Part shown: positions 25,055 through 33,233 of the stretch, piece after piece
How positions within the stretch are numbered: position 1 is the stretch's first letter
Layout of the letters: each line of letters begins with the position of its first letter
From: Pedobacter soli
Lineage (GTDB): Bacteria > Bacteroidota > Bacteroidia > Sphingobacteriales > Sphingobacteriaceae
Direction: 5' to 3'
Length of the DNA: 64,000 nt
Assembly (NCBI RefSeq): GCF_900101435.1
Contig: NZ_FMZH01000003.1
Location: forward strand, 124,001-188,000
Position numbers and translations under genes: made by a program
Notes under the pieces: generated by a model
Seen by the model: the letters and a program-made list of their open reading frames with translations, nothing else
What the model was told of the DNA's origin: nothing
Databases searched by the model: none

Positions 25055-26680
25055 TTGAGCACATCGCTAAACCTCGAAAGTATTTTCGTTGAAGAGAGCC
25101 AGATTCCAGATGAATTTAGGCTCAAGGAAGAGATCAATCAAAAAGAATTCCTTTCCAATGGTGAAATGAAACCCTGGAACGGACCTTTTAACGAAGTTTT
25201 TTCTCCCGTATGTATTAAAACTCCTGAAGGTTTAAAACGAAAACGGATTGGAAGTTTCCCGGTATGTACCGAAAAGGAATCGACAGAAGCTTTAGACGCT
25301 GCAGTAGCGGCTTATGACAACGGTCGCGGCCAGTGGCCAACCATGAGCGTTGCCGATCGTATTGCCTGCGTAGAAAATTTTACCCACAAAATGATTGAGC
25401 AAAAAGAAATTGTTGCCAAACTGATTATGTGGGAAATCGGTAAATCGTATGCCGATTCGGTTAAAGAGTTCGATCGTACCGTTGAATACATTTATGCAAC
25501 CATTGATGCGCTGAAAGACATCGACAGACAGTCTTCGCGTTTCGAAATAGAGCAGGGTATTGTGGCCCAGGTGCGCCGTTCGCCACTTGGTGTGGTACTT
25601 TGTATGGGTCCGTTTAATTATCCCTTAAACGAAACCTTTACTACTCTTATTCCGGCTTTGATTATGGGCAACACGCTTTTATTCAAACCACCTAAACACG
25701 GTACCTTATTGCACTACCCATTATTAGAGGCTTTCCGTTCGAGTTTTCCTAAAGGTGTGGTAAACACCATTTATGGTCGCGGCAATACCATTGTACCAGG
25801 CTTAATGAAATCAGGAAAGATTAATGTACTTACCTTAATCGGATCGAGTAAAGTGGCCAACGAGCTTAAAAAATTACACCCGAAAGTAAACCGCTTAAGG
25901 GCTATTTTAGGGCTTGATGCTAAAAATGCCGCCATCATTACCAAAGATGCGGATCTCGACCTGGCCGTTTCTGAAACCGTATTGGGCTCGCTTTCTTTTA
26001 ACGGACAGCGTTGTACCGCAATTAAAATTGTTTATGTACACCGTAGTCTGGCGCAGGAGTTTTTAAAACGCTTATCGGCCGAAGTTGAAAAACTGAAATT
26101 CGGTATGCCATGGGAAAAAGGGGTAAACCTTACACCACTGCCTGAATTAAATAAACCTGAATATTTAAGAGATTGCATTGATGATGCGGCTGCACATGGT
26201 GCGAAGGTAATTAACAAAAACGGTGGGCAAACACTCGAAACCTTTGTTTACCCTGCAATTGTTTATCCGGTAAACAGCAACATGAAACTATACCGCGAAG
26301 AGCAGTTTGGTCCAATTGTACCTGTGGTGCCTTTTGACGATTTAGAAGAACCTATTGAGTACTTAATCGGCTCACCACACGGCCAGCAGGTAAGTATTTT
26401 CAGCAATAATGCCGCGGTAATTTCTTCGTTAATCGATCCGTTGGTTAACCAGGTGAGCCGTGTAAACATCAACTGCCAGTGCCAGCGTGGGCCAGATGTA
26501 TTTCCATTTACCGGCCGTAAAGATAGTGCAGAAGGTACACTTTCGGTAGTAGATGCCTTGCGTTCGTTCTCGATCCGTTCGCTGGTAGCTACCAAGTTTA
26601 CCGATAGCAATAAAAAACTATTGAATGAGATTGTTAAAGGCGACGATTCGAACTTCCTGAGTACGAAGTATATTTTCTAG
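25055..26680 (+). CDS. gapN: Non-phosphorylating NADP-dependent glyceraldehyde-3-phosphate dehydrogenase
   Basis: A 541-residue aldehyde dehydrogenase of the GapN/ALDH11 type. The apparent start is TTG; no ATG is available near the N-terminus. Motifs: LCMGPFNYPLNETFTTLIPA, the Glu-region LRAILGLDAKNAAIIT (where most ALDHs have ELGG), and the catalytic Cys in SFNGQRCTAIKIVYVH (about 303). The C-terminal NCQCQRGPDVFPFTGRKDS is a GapN signature shared with plant enzymes. It oxidises glyceraldehyde-3-phosphate directly to 3-phosphoglycerate with NADPH formation. Adjacent to KDPG aldolase, it provides a plausible outlet for G3P made from galacturonate, although a terminator separates the units. 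Confidence 0.85.
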   Translation: MSTSLNLESIFVEESQIPDEFRLKEEINQKEFLSNGEMKPWNGPFNEVFSPVCIKTPEGLKRKRIGSFPVCTEKESTEALDAAVAAYDNGRGQWPTMSVADRIACVENFTHKMIEQKEIVAKLIMWEIGKSYADSVKEFDRTVEYIYATIDALKDIDRQSSRFEIEQGIVAQVRRSPLGVVLCMGPFNYPLNETFTTLIPALIMGNTLLFKPPKHGTLLHYPLLEAFRSSFPKGVVNTIYGRGNTIVPGLMKSGKINVLTLIGSSKVANELKKLHPKVNRLRAILGLDAKNAAIITKDADLDLAVSETVLGSLSFNGQRCTAIKIVYVHRSLAQEFLKRLSAEVEKLKFGMPWEKGVNLTPLPELNKPEYLRDCIDDAAAHGAKVINKNGGQTLETFVYPAIVYPVNSNMKLYREEQFGPIVPVVPFDDLEEPIEYLIGSPHGQQVSIFSNNAAVISSLIDPLVNQVSRVNINCQCQRGPDVFPFTGRKDSAEGTLSVVDALRSFSIRSLVATKFTDSNKKLLNEIVKGDDSNFLSTKYIF

Positions 26681-26685
26681 TTGCT

Positions 26686-26985
26686 GTCATTCTGAACGCA
26701 GTGAAGAATCTGTTCAAAGTGGAGTCAGCTGTTACCAGCTGACTCTTTTTGTATCCGACGTGTTAGATATACTCTACTCTTGCATTGTTGTCTGTAGCAG
26801 GCAGGCTTCGTCGTTCCTCCCCGTAACAACGCCTCCTTTTTATGTTGTCATCCTGAGCTTGTCGAAGGATCTACATAAACACTTTATGAGACGTTTCTAC
26901 AGGCTCAAGGTGACAAACCTGAAAAAAGACTCTCCCCAAAGTAATGATCCCATTTACATGTCACCCTGAGCAGAGTCAAAGAGCG
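26686..26985. repeat. Intergenic cluster of GTCAT(T/C)CTGA-type repeats and a terminator
   Basis: This 306-bp gap has no convincing gene. It holds three copies of a dispersed repeat: gtcattctgaacgcagtgaa (26686-), gtcatcctgagcttgtcgaa (26847-) and gtcaccctgagcagagtcaa (26960-), plus an inverted piece near 26900 (aggctcaaggtgac). gagtcagct-gttacc-agctgactc followed by five Ts (26722-26750) is an intrinsic terminator for gapN. Confidence 0.65.
26722..26750 (+). terminator. Intrinsic terminator after gapN
   Basis: A 9-bp perfect stem (gagtcagct / agctgactc) with a 6-nt loop and a T5 tail, 42 bp after the gapN stop. Confidence 0.8.
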
Positions 26986-26986
26986 C

Positions 26987-28123
26987 TTAATAATTATTGT
27001 AATAGTAACTAATATCATCCACCAGCTGACTGTAAATCGGCTTGATAAACTCCAGAAACAAGGTACTCGGCGGTGGAGGAAGCATTTCCCTGCGTTTAGT
27101 CATGGCCAGCTGCTGCTTGCTTAAAGCCCGGTCATCGCCTTTATAACTGGCCCAGCTATCTCTCCAAACGTAAGTTCCGGGAAATTTCTGCTGGCGCACC
27201 AGTTTTTTTGTGTTCCAATCCATAATACTCATATCCAGCAAGCCTGAAGAAGAAATATTTTTTTCAAAAATACTCAAGGTAGCCTTTACTGTGCCATAAA
27301 CGGGTTTTCGCTCACGGGTTTCGCCAATCACCACACTATCGCGCTTTAACTTTTCAACGCGTTCTTTCACATAAGTTTGTCCAACCACAAAATCATCAAA
27401 ATTCAGGCTTAATACCTGATCGGGAACAATTTTTTGCTCAGTAGCCTGCTGCTCACCATAAAAAAGCACAAACTTATTGCGCGCATATTTACCAATAAAC
27501 TGATCAATTTGCTGCTGAAAATAATCGGCACTCAGTCTATACAAGCTGCTGTTAACGATAATGGGTTGTACAACCACACGGGTAACTGCAGCCCAGTAAG
27601 CATCTTCCATTTTAGCTTTGGCATCTTTATAATTAGGTTCCAGGTTTAAGGTTTTCTCGAACTCGTAATAAGCTTTCTTAGCTGCCAAACGGTTATTATC
27701 CCTTAAGTAGCCCAATCCTGAATTATATCTCGCTCCGGCAGCCATGTATTTGCTATCTGCTAGTTCTGTAATATATTTCGAGGGGCTGGGTACGATGGTT
27801 AAACAAGCCGGACAGCTGTTAATATCGTCGGCCAGCTGATTTATTTTCTGGTAATCGTACATAATCGATTCCCATCTGAACAGGTCGTTTGATAGTTTAG
27901 CTTCATCAATTTTGCGCAAATGACTTTGCAAGGCCAGGTCATAAGCCGTTTTAAGCACCTGCATGGCTTCGGTGTTTTTAGGCGAATTTTGCAGCCTGCT
28001 AACCGCCTTGCTTACCGAGGCATCATAGTCACCTTTTTGCAGTGCATTCTTTCCTGTGGTACATCCTCCAATAATTATTAAGGATAAATAAATAAAATAC
28101 CGTAATCTTGAAACGTTTTCCAT
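26987..28123 (-). CDS. Lipoprotein with TPR-like helical N-terminal region, function unknown
   Basis: A 378-residue protein. The ATG at 28123 is preferred over the upstream 28150 because the lipoprotein signal begins at once (MENVSRLRYFIYLSLIIIGG, then Cys in a GGC lipobox). Residues about 25-180 are rich in helical repeats (GDYDASVSKAVSRL, LRDNNRLAAKKAYYEFEKTL) resembling tetratricopeptide units. The C-terminal half is beta-rich. Likely anchored in the outer or inner membrane facing the periplasm. I do not recognise a named family and assign no function. It is divergent from the dipeptide epimerase gene; their predicted -7 boxes overlap at 28148-28161. Confidence 0.75.
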   Translation of the reverse strand: MENVSRLRYFIYLSLIIIGGCTTGKNALQKGDYDASVSKAVSRLQNSPKNTEAMQVLKTAYDLALQSHLRKIDEAKLSNDLFRWESIMYDYQKINQLADDINSCPACLTIVPSPSKYITELADSKYMAAGARYNSGLGYLRDNNRLAAKKAYYEFEKTLNLEPNYKDAKAKMEDAYWAAVTRVVVQPIIVNSSLYRLSADYFQQQIDQFIGKYARNKFVLFYGEQQATEQKIVPDQVLSLNFDDFVVGQTYVKERVEKLKRDSVVIGETRERKPVYGTVKATLSIFEKNISSSGLLDMSIMDWNTKKLVRQQKFPGTYVWRDSWASYKGDDRALSKQQLAMTKRREMLPPPPSTLFLEFIKPIYSQLVDDISYYYNNY

Positions 28124-28147
28124 GGCAGAGGTTTTTGCGTTAATAAA

Positions 28148-28161
28148 CAAATATACTTTTG
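28148..28161. promoter_or_regulatory. Overlapping divergent -7 promoter elements
   Basis: On the plus strand TACTTTTG (28154-28161) fits the Bacteroidota TAnnTTTG box and lies 42 nt before the epimerase ATG. On the minus strand TATATTTG (28155-28148) fits the same consensus and lies 25 nt before the lipoprotein ATG. The two boxes overlap by 2 bp, so polymerase binding to one should exclude the other. Confidence 0.5.
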
Positions 28162-28202
28162 TAAGGCGATACTTACCTTATTTATTTAGAAGACGATTGA
28201 TC

Positions 28203-29234
28203 ATGAAGATTAGTTACAAAGAATTTGAATTAGAGTTAAAGCACCCATTCTCGATCTCGAAATTTACCCGCACCAGCACGCCTTTAATGCTGCTCAAAAT
28301 AAACTACGAAGGCGTTATGGGTTACGGCGAAGCATCAATGGTGCCTTACATGGGCGAGAGTTACGAAACCGCTATACACTTTTTAAAACAGGTAGATTTA
28401 AGCGCTTTTAAGCATCCTTTCGATTTTAAGGAGGTTATTACCTATCTCGACAGCATTGCACCCGGCCAGCCAGCGATAAAAGCAGCCATTGACATTGCAC
28501 TAAACGATATCCGGGGGAAAATTTTAAATAAACCCTGTTACGAAATTTATGGCGCAAACCCGGCGCAAATGCCAGTTACCTCTTATACCGTTGGTATTGA
28601 TACGCCTGAAGTAATTCGAGAAAAACTGAAAGATGCCAGTGCATTTAAGGTGATAAAAGTTAAACTGGGCAGGGATAACGATCAGGAGATTATCGAAACC
28701 ATCCGCAGCATGACTCAGGTGCCGCTATATGTTGATGCCAACCAGGGTTGGAAAGACCGCATTAAGGCCATCGATTTGATTTACTGGCTCCATAACCAGG
28801 GCGTTGTTTTAATTGAACAGCCCATGGATAAAAACGACCCGGCGGGTAATGCCTGGTTAACTGAGCGTAGCCCTATTCCGCTATTGGCCGACGAAGCTGT
28901 ACAGCGCCTAAATGATATTGACAACCTGAAAGGCGTTTACCATGGCATTAATGTAAAGCTGATGAAAAGCTGTGGCATGTACGAAGGCCATCAAATGATT
29001 TTAAAAGCCCGTTCTTTTGGCATGAAGGTGCTAATTGGCTGTATGAGCGAAACCAGCTGCGCTACATTGGCTGCTGCTGCATTAGCTCCATTGTGCAACT
29101 GGGCCGATTTAGATGGTCCCTGGTTAACCAAAAACAATCCGTTTACCGATCCACCTTTCGAAAACGGCAAATATATTTTAAAAGATTTACCCGGTTTGGG
29201 GCTTGAAGGAGTTACTTCTGATCTTTTTCCTTGA
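28203..29234 (+). CDS. Dipeptide epimerase (L-Ala-D/L-Glu epimerase type, enolase superfamily)
   Basis: A 343-residue cytoplasmic enzyme. ATG 28203 gives the standard N-terminus (MKISYKEFELELKHPFSISK); the frame upstream crosses the promoter region. The capping domain (about 1-115) shows GYGEASMVPYMGE. The barrel carries VIKVKLGRDND (the KxK general base pair), LYVDANQGW, LIEQPMDKNDP and LLADEAVQ (the three metal ligands Asp, Glu, Asp), then GINVKLMKSCG with the opposite-face Lys. C-terminal GCMSETSCATLAAAAL is typical of this group. Such enzymes epimerise dipeptides, often in murein peptide recycling; exact specificity needs more than sequence. The last 23 bp overlap the convergent small gene at 29212. 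Confidence 0.85.
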   Translation: MKISYKEFELELKHPFSISKFTRTSTPLMLLKINYEGVMGYGEASMVPYMGESYETAIHFLKQVDLSAFKHPFDFKEVITYLDSIAPGQPAIKAAIDIALNDIRGKILNKPCYEIYGANPAQMPVTSYTVGIDTPEVIREKLKDASAFKVIKVKLGRDNDQEIIETIRSMTQVPLYVDANQGWKDRIKAIDLIYWLHNQGVVLIEQPMDKNDPAGNAWLTERSPIPLLADEAVQRLNDIDNLKGVYHGINVKLMKSCGMYEGHQMILKARSFGMKVLIGCMSETSCATLAAAALAPLCNWADLDGPWLTKNNPFTDPPFENGKYILKDLPGLGLEGVTSDLFP

Positions 29235-29409
29235 AACTTTTTCTGATTTCTTTGGTTAGCTGATACTTAAAATAGAACAAGCAGCAGGCTACACCAACCA
29301 GAAAGCCGGCCGGGAGATATTTACCATTGTTGTAGCACCAAACCAATCCAAAAATAGCAAGGATAATGGCCAGGTTATAGAAGATATTTAAAGCAAATTT
29401 TTTACCCAC
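29212..29409 (-). CDS. Small two-helix membrane protein (possibly DUF6358)
   Basis: A 65-residue protein with two hydrophobic helices (FYNLAIILAIFGLVWCY and LPAGFLVGVACCLFYFKY) and a basic tail (TKEIRKSFKEKDQK). It resembles the small DUF6358 proteins of Sphingobacteriaceae, an assignment from memory that I hold loosely. It is convergent with the epimerase gene and overlaps its 3' end by 23 bp. Function unknown. Confidence 0.55.
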   Translation of the reverse strand: MGKKFALNIFYNLAIILAIFGLVWCYNNGKYLPAGFLVGVACCLFYFKYQLTKEIRKSFKEKDQK

Positions 29410-29463
29410 AGTTATAGGTTTTTCGTGTATGAGAATTTAGCGAAGAAGCACCAATGAACAATA

Positions 29464-29610
29464 ATCAATTTTCAAACCCTATCCGGAAGTCGGAAACATT
29501 CAAAACGTTTAATCCCGCAAGGTTAAAGTTTGAAAATTGATCTTATTTATGTGATATAACCTACTCCAATTGATCATTGGAATTTGGTTATTTTTTTTCC
29601 TGGTAATTGG
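29464..29610. repeat. AT-rich dispersed repeat with 14-bp inverted arms
   Basis: atcaattttcaaac (29464-29477) and gtttgaaaattgat (29528-29541) are perfect inverted arms about 50 nt apart. Just beyond, cattggaatttggttatt (29575-29592) matches 17 of 18 bases of a segment inserted in the TPP riboswitch (39440-39457). The 29410-29629 gap contains no credible gene. Confidence 0.6.
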
Positions 29611-29629
29611 TTATTGAAAACTGGTGATT

Positions 29630-29947
29630 TTAATAAACCGGCATATTCGGATCGTAAGCCTCTTGCCAGGCTAAAATACCGCCTTTTAAATTGTAAAGGT
29701 TATCATAACCGTACTGTTGCTCTAACTGCATTACAGCAGCTGCACTTCTTTTACCACTGCGGCACTGGATAATTACGGGTTTATCTTTTGCAACCTTATC
29801 AGCCTCAATTAAAATCCCACCCAACGGAATGTTTTCTCCGTTCAGATTAGAAACTTCATATTCGAATGTTTCACGAACATCAATTAATTGAAAATCTTCA
29901 TTGTTGTCGATTTTCTCTTTTAGTTCTTGTACCGATATTTCTTTCAT
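29630..29947 (-). CDS. Rhodanese-like domain protein
   Basis: A 105-residue single-domain rhodanese. LIDVRETFEYEVSNLNGENI is the N-terminal rhodanese segment and VIIQCRSGKRSAAAV holds the catalytic cysteine with its six-residue loop (CRSGKR), followed by NLKGGILAWQEAY. It likely carries sulfane sulfur in the cytoplasm. The ATG at 29947 is favoured over an in-frame TTG at 29956 because the predicted -7 box (29974-29967) would place the RNA start only a few nucleotides before the TTG. It appears monocistronic. Confidence 0.85.
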   Translation of the reverse strand: MKEISVQELKEKIDNNEDFQLIDVRETFEYEVSNLNGENIPLGGILIEADKVAKDKPVIIQCRSGKRSAAAVMQLEQQYGYDNLYNLKGGILAWQEAYDPNMPVY

Positions 29948-29966
29948 TTTATTCAATGTATTTATG

Positions 29967-29974
29967 CAAATATA
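29967..29974 (-). promoter_or_regulatory. Predicted -7 promoter box of the rhodanese gene
   Basis: TATATTTG on the minus strand is an exact TAnnTTTG match, 20 nt before the ATG at 29947. Confidence 0.5.
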
Positions 29975-30075
29975 GGAAAATCAGCCTTACCCGCCCCATC
30001 AAAAAAATGCCATAAAATTTTGTAAAAAACTGTAACAACTTAAACCCTTAGGCGTTTAATTATAAATAGTTACAA

Positions 30076-31203
30076 ATGGACAAACTGAACCGCTTCTTTT
30101 GGTTTTGCTCTGGCGCTCATATCCCGACACTGGAAAAATATCCTTCAGAACAAAATAAATATACCGGCATTGGTGCCACCATCTTTTTTACGGGCTTATT
30201 TGCGGCCCTTTCGGGTGGTTATGCCATGTATTTTGTTTTTAAAGGCGACGATCTGGCGGTAATTTTCGCAATCATTTTTGGCTTTTTATGGGGTGCAGCC
30301 ATTTTTAACATGGACCGCTACATCGTATCGAGTATTAACAAAAGTGCAAGTACCAATAAACAGCTTTTACAGGCCACGCCACGTATTTTACTGGCCATTA
30401 TGATCGGTATGGTTATTTCGAGGCCTATTGAACTTAAAATTTTTGATAAAGAGATTAAGGAGCGTTTAAAAGTAAGCTATTTGAATGGTCAGCGGGCAAA
30501 AATTGATACCTTAAATAAAGCTTTCGAGAAAAAATACCAGGTTGAGTTTGGCCGCTTGAACCAGCAAAAAGCTACGCGCGACTCGCTGGAGAAAGGCATT
30601 AAATCCGACAGGCAGAAACTTAACTTCGAAATATTCGGCAATAAGACCACCGAAACATCGGGCGTAATGGGTTATGGACCCTATGCCAAGCGTAAGGAAG
30701 CAGAAATTGCGCAACGCACGGCAGAGCTCGATTCGCTAAAGGCCAACATTAATAAATCGGAAGCTTTTGTAGATAAACGCAAAGAATTTGATGGCCTGTT
30801 TACCGAAAAACTGTATACCAAAAAGCAATTGGATAGTTTAGCCAACATTGCAGGTTTTGCCGACCGCAACTGGGCACTTGGCCAGCTTAAATTTAATGTA
30901 GATGGCAGCCGCGACAACAATACAGCCATTGCCGTAACCTTTATTGGCCTGCTGTTTATCTTTTTTGAGTGTTTGCCGGTATTTGTTAAACTGATGAGTG
31001 CCCGTGGCCCTTACGATTATGCCATTTCCGATGGTGATGAAGTTTCGATTTACCATTCTAAAAAGGATAAAGATTTTCATTTCGAGGTGGCCGATAATAT
31101 CCACGAAACGCGGGTTGATTCAGAATCATCCAAACGGAAAGAAATTATTAAAGGCAAAGCCTACCGCGATTTGGAAAAATACGATTGGGATAACGAGAGT
31201 TAA
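30076..31203 (+). CDS. DUF4407 domain membrane protein
   Basis: A 375-residue integral membrane protein. Hydrophobic segments lie at about 31-58 (TIFFTGLFAALSGGYAMYFV), 62-80 (LAVIFAIIFGFLWGAAIFN) and 105-115 (ILLAIMIGMVISRPIEL). A long charged, coiled-coil-like region follows (about 120-275), then a further helix at about 282-300 (IAVTFIGLLFIFFECLPV). The signature AAIFNMDRYIVSSIN and the overall layout match DUF4407. Function is unknown in the family. It stands alone between an inverted repeat region and the rhodanese gene. Confidence 0.75.
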   Translation: MDKLNRFFWFCSGAHIPTLEKYPSEQNKYTGIGATIFFTGLFAALSGGYAMYFVFKGDDLAVIFAIIFGFLWGAAIFNMDRYIVSSINKSASTNKQLLQATPRILLAIMIGMVISRPIELKIFDKEIKERLKVSYLNGQRAKIDTLNKAFEKKYQVEFGRLNQQKATRDSLEKGIKSDRQKLNFEIFGNKTTETSGVMGYGPYAKRKEAEIAQRTAELDSLKANINKSEAFVDKRKEFDGLFTEKLYTKKQLDSLANIAGFADRNWALGQLKFNVDGSRDNNTAIAVTFIGLLFIFFECLPVFVKLMSARGPYDYAISDGDEVSIYHSKKDKDFHFEVADNIHETRVDSESSKRKEIIKGKAYRDLEKYDWDNES

Positions 31204-31209
31204 AGAAGA

Positions 31210-31325
31210 GGGTTGATAGCCCATAGTCGATGGTTAATAGATAATAGCCCACACAAAACAATTGTGCTATTGACCAAACTTATCCTAACCAGGCTATTAA
31301 CTATAAGCTATCAACCATAAACCTA
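31210..31325. repeat. Imperfect inverted repeat after the DUF4407 gene
   Basis: ggttgatagcccatagtcga near 31211 is matched by an inverted ggctattaactataagctat...caacc ending near 31317, with acaattgtgctattg in the middle. The outer 10 bp (ggttgatagc / gctatcaacc) are perfect. It lies in the 179-bp gap before the M61 gene and has no coding potential. Confidence 0.5.
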
Positions 31326-31382
31326 AAGGCTACCTTAAAAATCTTCCATTTATTACTAAATTGCCGTCATTATTCCCTTTTT

Positions 31383-33224
31383 ATGAAGAAATTTATAGGT
31401 ACCGCAATCGGGAGCCTGCTCTCACTTGCAGCTTTTGCTCAAAATGAAATCAGTTACGCCGTTTCATTTCCCAATGCCATACACCATGAGGCAGAAATCA
31501 GCATGCTTATTCCCAATGTTCCGGCAGCTACTTTAAAAGTACGCATGAGCCGCTCTTCGCCAGGCCGTTATGCCACGCACGAATTTGGCAAAAATGTATA
31601 CCATTTAAAGGCTTTTGATGGCGCGGGGAAATATTTAACCGTTAACCAAACTGCGGGCGATGTATACGAAATCTCCAACCACGGTAGCAGCGTTAAAATA
31701 ACCTACACCCTTTTTGGCAACTGGATTGACGGAACTTATGCAGGCTTCGATGAAACCCACGCCCACATGAATATCCCGGCAACATTTGCCTACCCGATAG
31801 GTATGGATAACCGGCCAAGGGTAGTGAAATTTAATTATACAGGTAAACAAAACTGGAAAGTGGCTACCCAGCTTAAACTTCAGGCCGATGGAAGTTATTT
31901 TGCGCCTAATCTGCAATATTTTATGGATAGCCCAATTGAAATTGCAGACTATAAAACCGCAAGCTGGGAGGTTAAAAACACCGATGGAAAAACACAAACC
32001 ATTCACCTGATTTCGCATGCTAACGACGATCAGCAAACCATCGACAATTATGCCGGGATGCTGAAAAAAATGGTTGATGAACACCTCGCGGTATGGGGCG
32101 AGTTCCCAACTTACGATTATGGCCATTACTACTTTTTAGAAGATGTTTACCCCGATAATGCCGGCGATGGGATGGAGCATCGAAATTCGACTTCTATTGT
32201 GCAGCGCACCCCAAAAATTGCAGGCTACGAAGCTAATTTACTGGGTACATTTTCGCACGAATATTTCCACAGCTGGAATGTGGAGCGACTGCGCCCCAAA
32301 ACTTTAGAGCCTTTTAACTTCGAACATGCCAATATGAGCAATGAGCTTTGGCTTGCTGAAGGCTTTACTCAATATTATGGCAATCTGCTGTTAACCCGTG
32401 CAGGTTTAAAAACAGAAGACAATGCCATACAAACTTTTAACAGTTTGGCAAATGCTGTACTGCTTTCGCCTGGGGCACTCAATTTTTCGCCTGTTGAGGC
32501 CAGCCGGTATGCCGTATTTGCCGATGCTGGTGTAGCGATCGACCAAACCAACAAAGCCAATATTTTTACCTCTTACTACACTTATGGCGCTGCAACCGCC
32601 CTGGCCTTAGACCTCCGCTTAAGAGCGGACTTTAAGCTTACGCTCGATGATTATATGCGTGCACTTTGGAAAGCCTACGGGAAGCCGGAAATTGCGTACA
32701 CCATCCCAGATTTAGAGAAGACTTTGGCAAGCTTAACCAAAAACCCATCATTCGCAGCCAGTTTCTTTAAAAAGTACATTTACGGCACCGAAAAAAACGA
32801 TTATGCTCAATTGTTGCTTAATGCCGGATTGGTACTGCGAAAGGCAAAGCCAGGACAGGCTTATACTGGGTTTGGAAATATTGCTTCAGTAGACGACAAA
32901 GTTATTTTATCGCAAACCCTGGCAGGAACCCCAGCATATAAAGCAGGCCTGGATATTGGCGATGTTTTATTAACAATAAATAGAGTACAAGTGAAGAACG
33001 GTCCTGAGGTAATTAAAGTTATCGACGATTATAAACCAGGCGACACAGTTGATATCACTTACCTCTATCGTGGTGTAGCAAAAACAACAAAATTAACCTT
33101 AACCGAAAATCCGGCCCTGGAGCTTATCAGTATTGAAAAAACAGGAGGAACCTTAACACCTGCCATGCAAAATTTCAGAGCCAGCTGGTTAGGCTCACAA
33201 GTTAAATCGAAAACAACTAATTAA
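31383..33224 (+). CDS. M61 family metallopeptidase with PDZ domain (glycyl aminopeptidase-like)
   Basis: A 613-residue exported peptidase with a signal peptide (about 1-19, ending AAFAQN). The N-terminal beta-rich half (PSAP-like: MSRSSPGRYATHEFGKNVY) precedes the zinc site SHEYFHSWNVERLRP (HExxH, about 297-301) and the downstream Glu in NELWLAEGFTQYYG. A PDZ domain follows at about 500-585 (GTPAYKAGLDIGDVLLTINR). This is the M61 layout. It probably cleaves peptides with small N-terminal residues in the periplasm. The M28 peptidase gene begins 9 bp downstream, so the two are likely one operon for periplasmic peptide breakdown. Confidence 0.9.
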   Translation: MKKFIGTAIGSLLSLAAFAQNEISYAVSFPNAIHHEAEISMLIPNVPAATLKVRMSRSSPGRYATHEFGKNVYHLKAFDGAGKYLTVNQTAGDVYEISNHGSSVKITYTLFGNWIDGTYAGFDETHAHMNIPATFAYPIGMDNRPRVVKFNYTGKQNWKVATQLKLQADGSYFAPNLQYFMDSPIEIADYKTASWEVKNTDGKTQTIHLISHANDDQQTIDNYAGMLKKMVDEHLAVWGEFPTYDYGHYYFLEDVYPDNAGDGMEHRNSTSIVQRTPKIAGYEANLLGTFSHEYFHSWNVERLRPKTLEPFNFEHANMSNELWLAEGFTQYYGNLLLTRAGLKTEDNAIQTFNSLANAVLLSPGALNFSPVEASRYAVFADAGVAIDQTNKANIFTSYYTYGAATALALDLRLRADFKLTLDDYMRALWKAYGKPEIAYTIPDLEKTLASLTKNPSFAASFFKKYIYGTEKNDYAQLLLNAGLVLRKAKPGQAYTGFGNIASVDDKVILSQTLAGTPAYKAGLDIGDVLLTINRVQVKNGPEVIKVIDDYKPGDTVDITYLYRGVAKTTKLTLTENPALELISIEKTGGTLTPAMQNFRASWLGSQVKSKTTN

Positions 33225-33233
33225 ACATAAAAA

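Noticed and set aside
26760..26969. 69-codon open frame between gapN and the lipoprotein gene
   Set aside because: It is built from dispersed GTCATCCTGAG-type repeats, so the reading frame is an accident.
31635..32126. 163-codon open frame antisense to the M61 peptidase
   Set aside because: Lies fully within a certain gene on the opposite strand and shows no domain.
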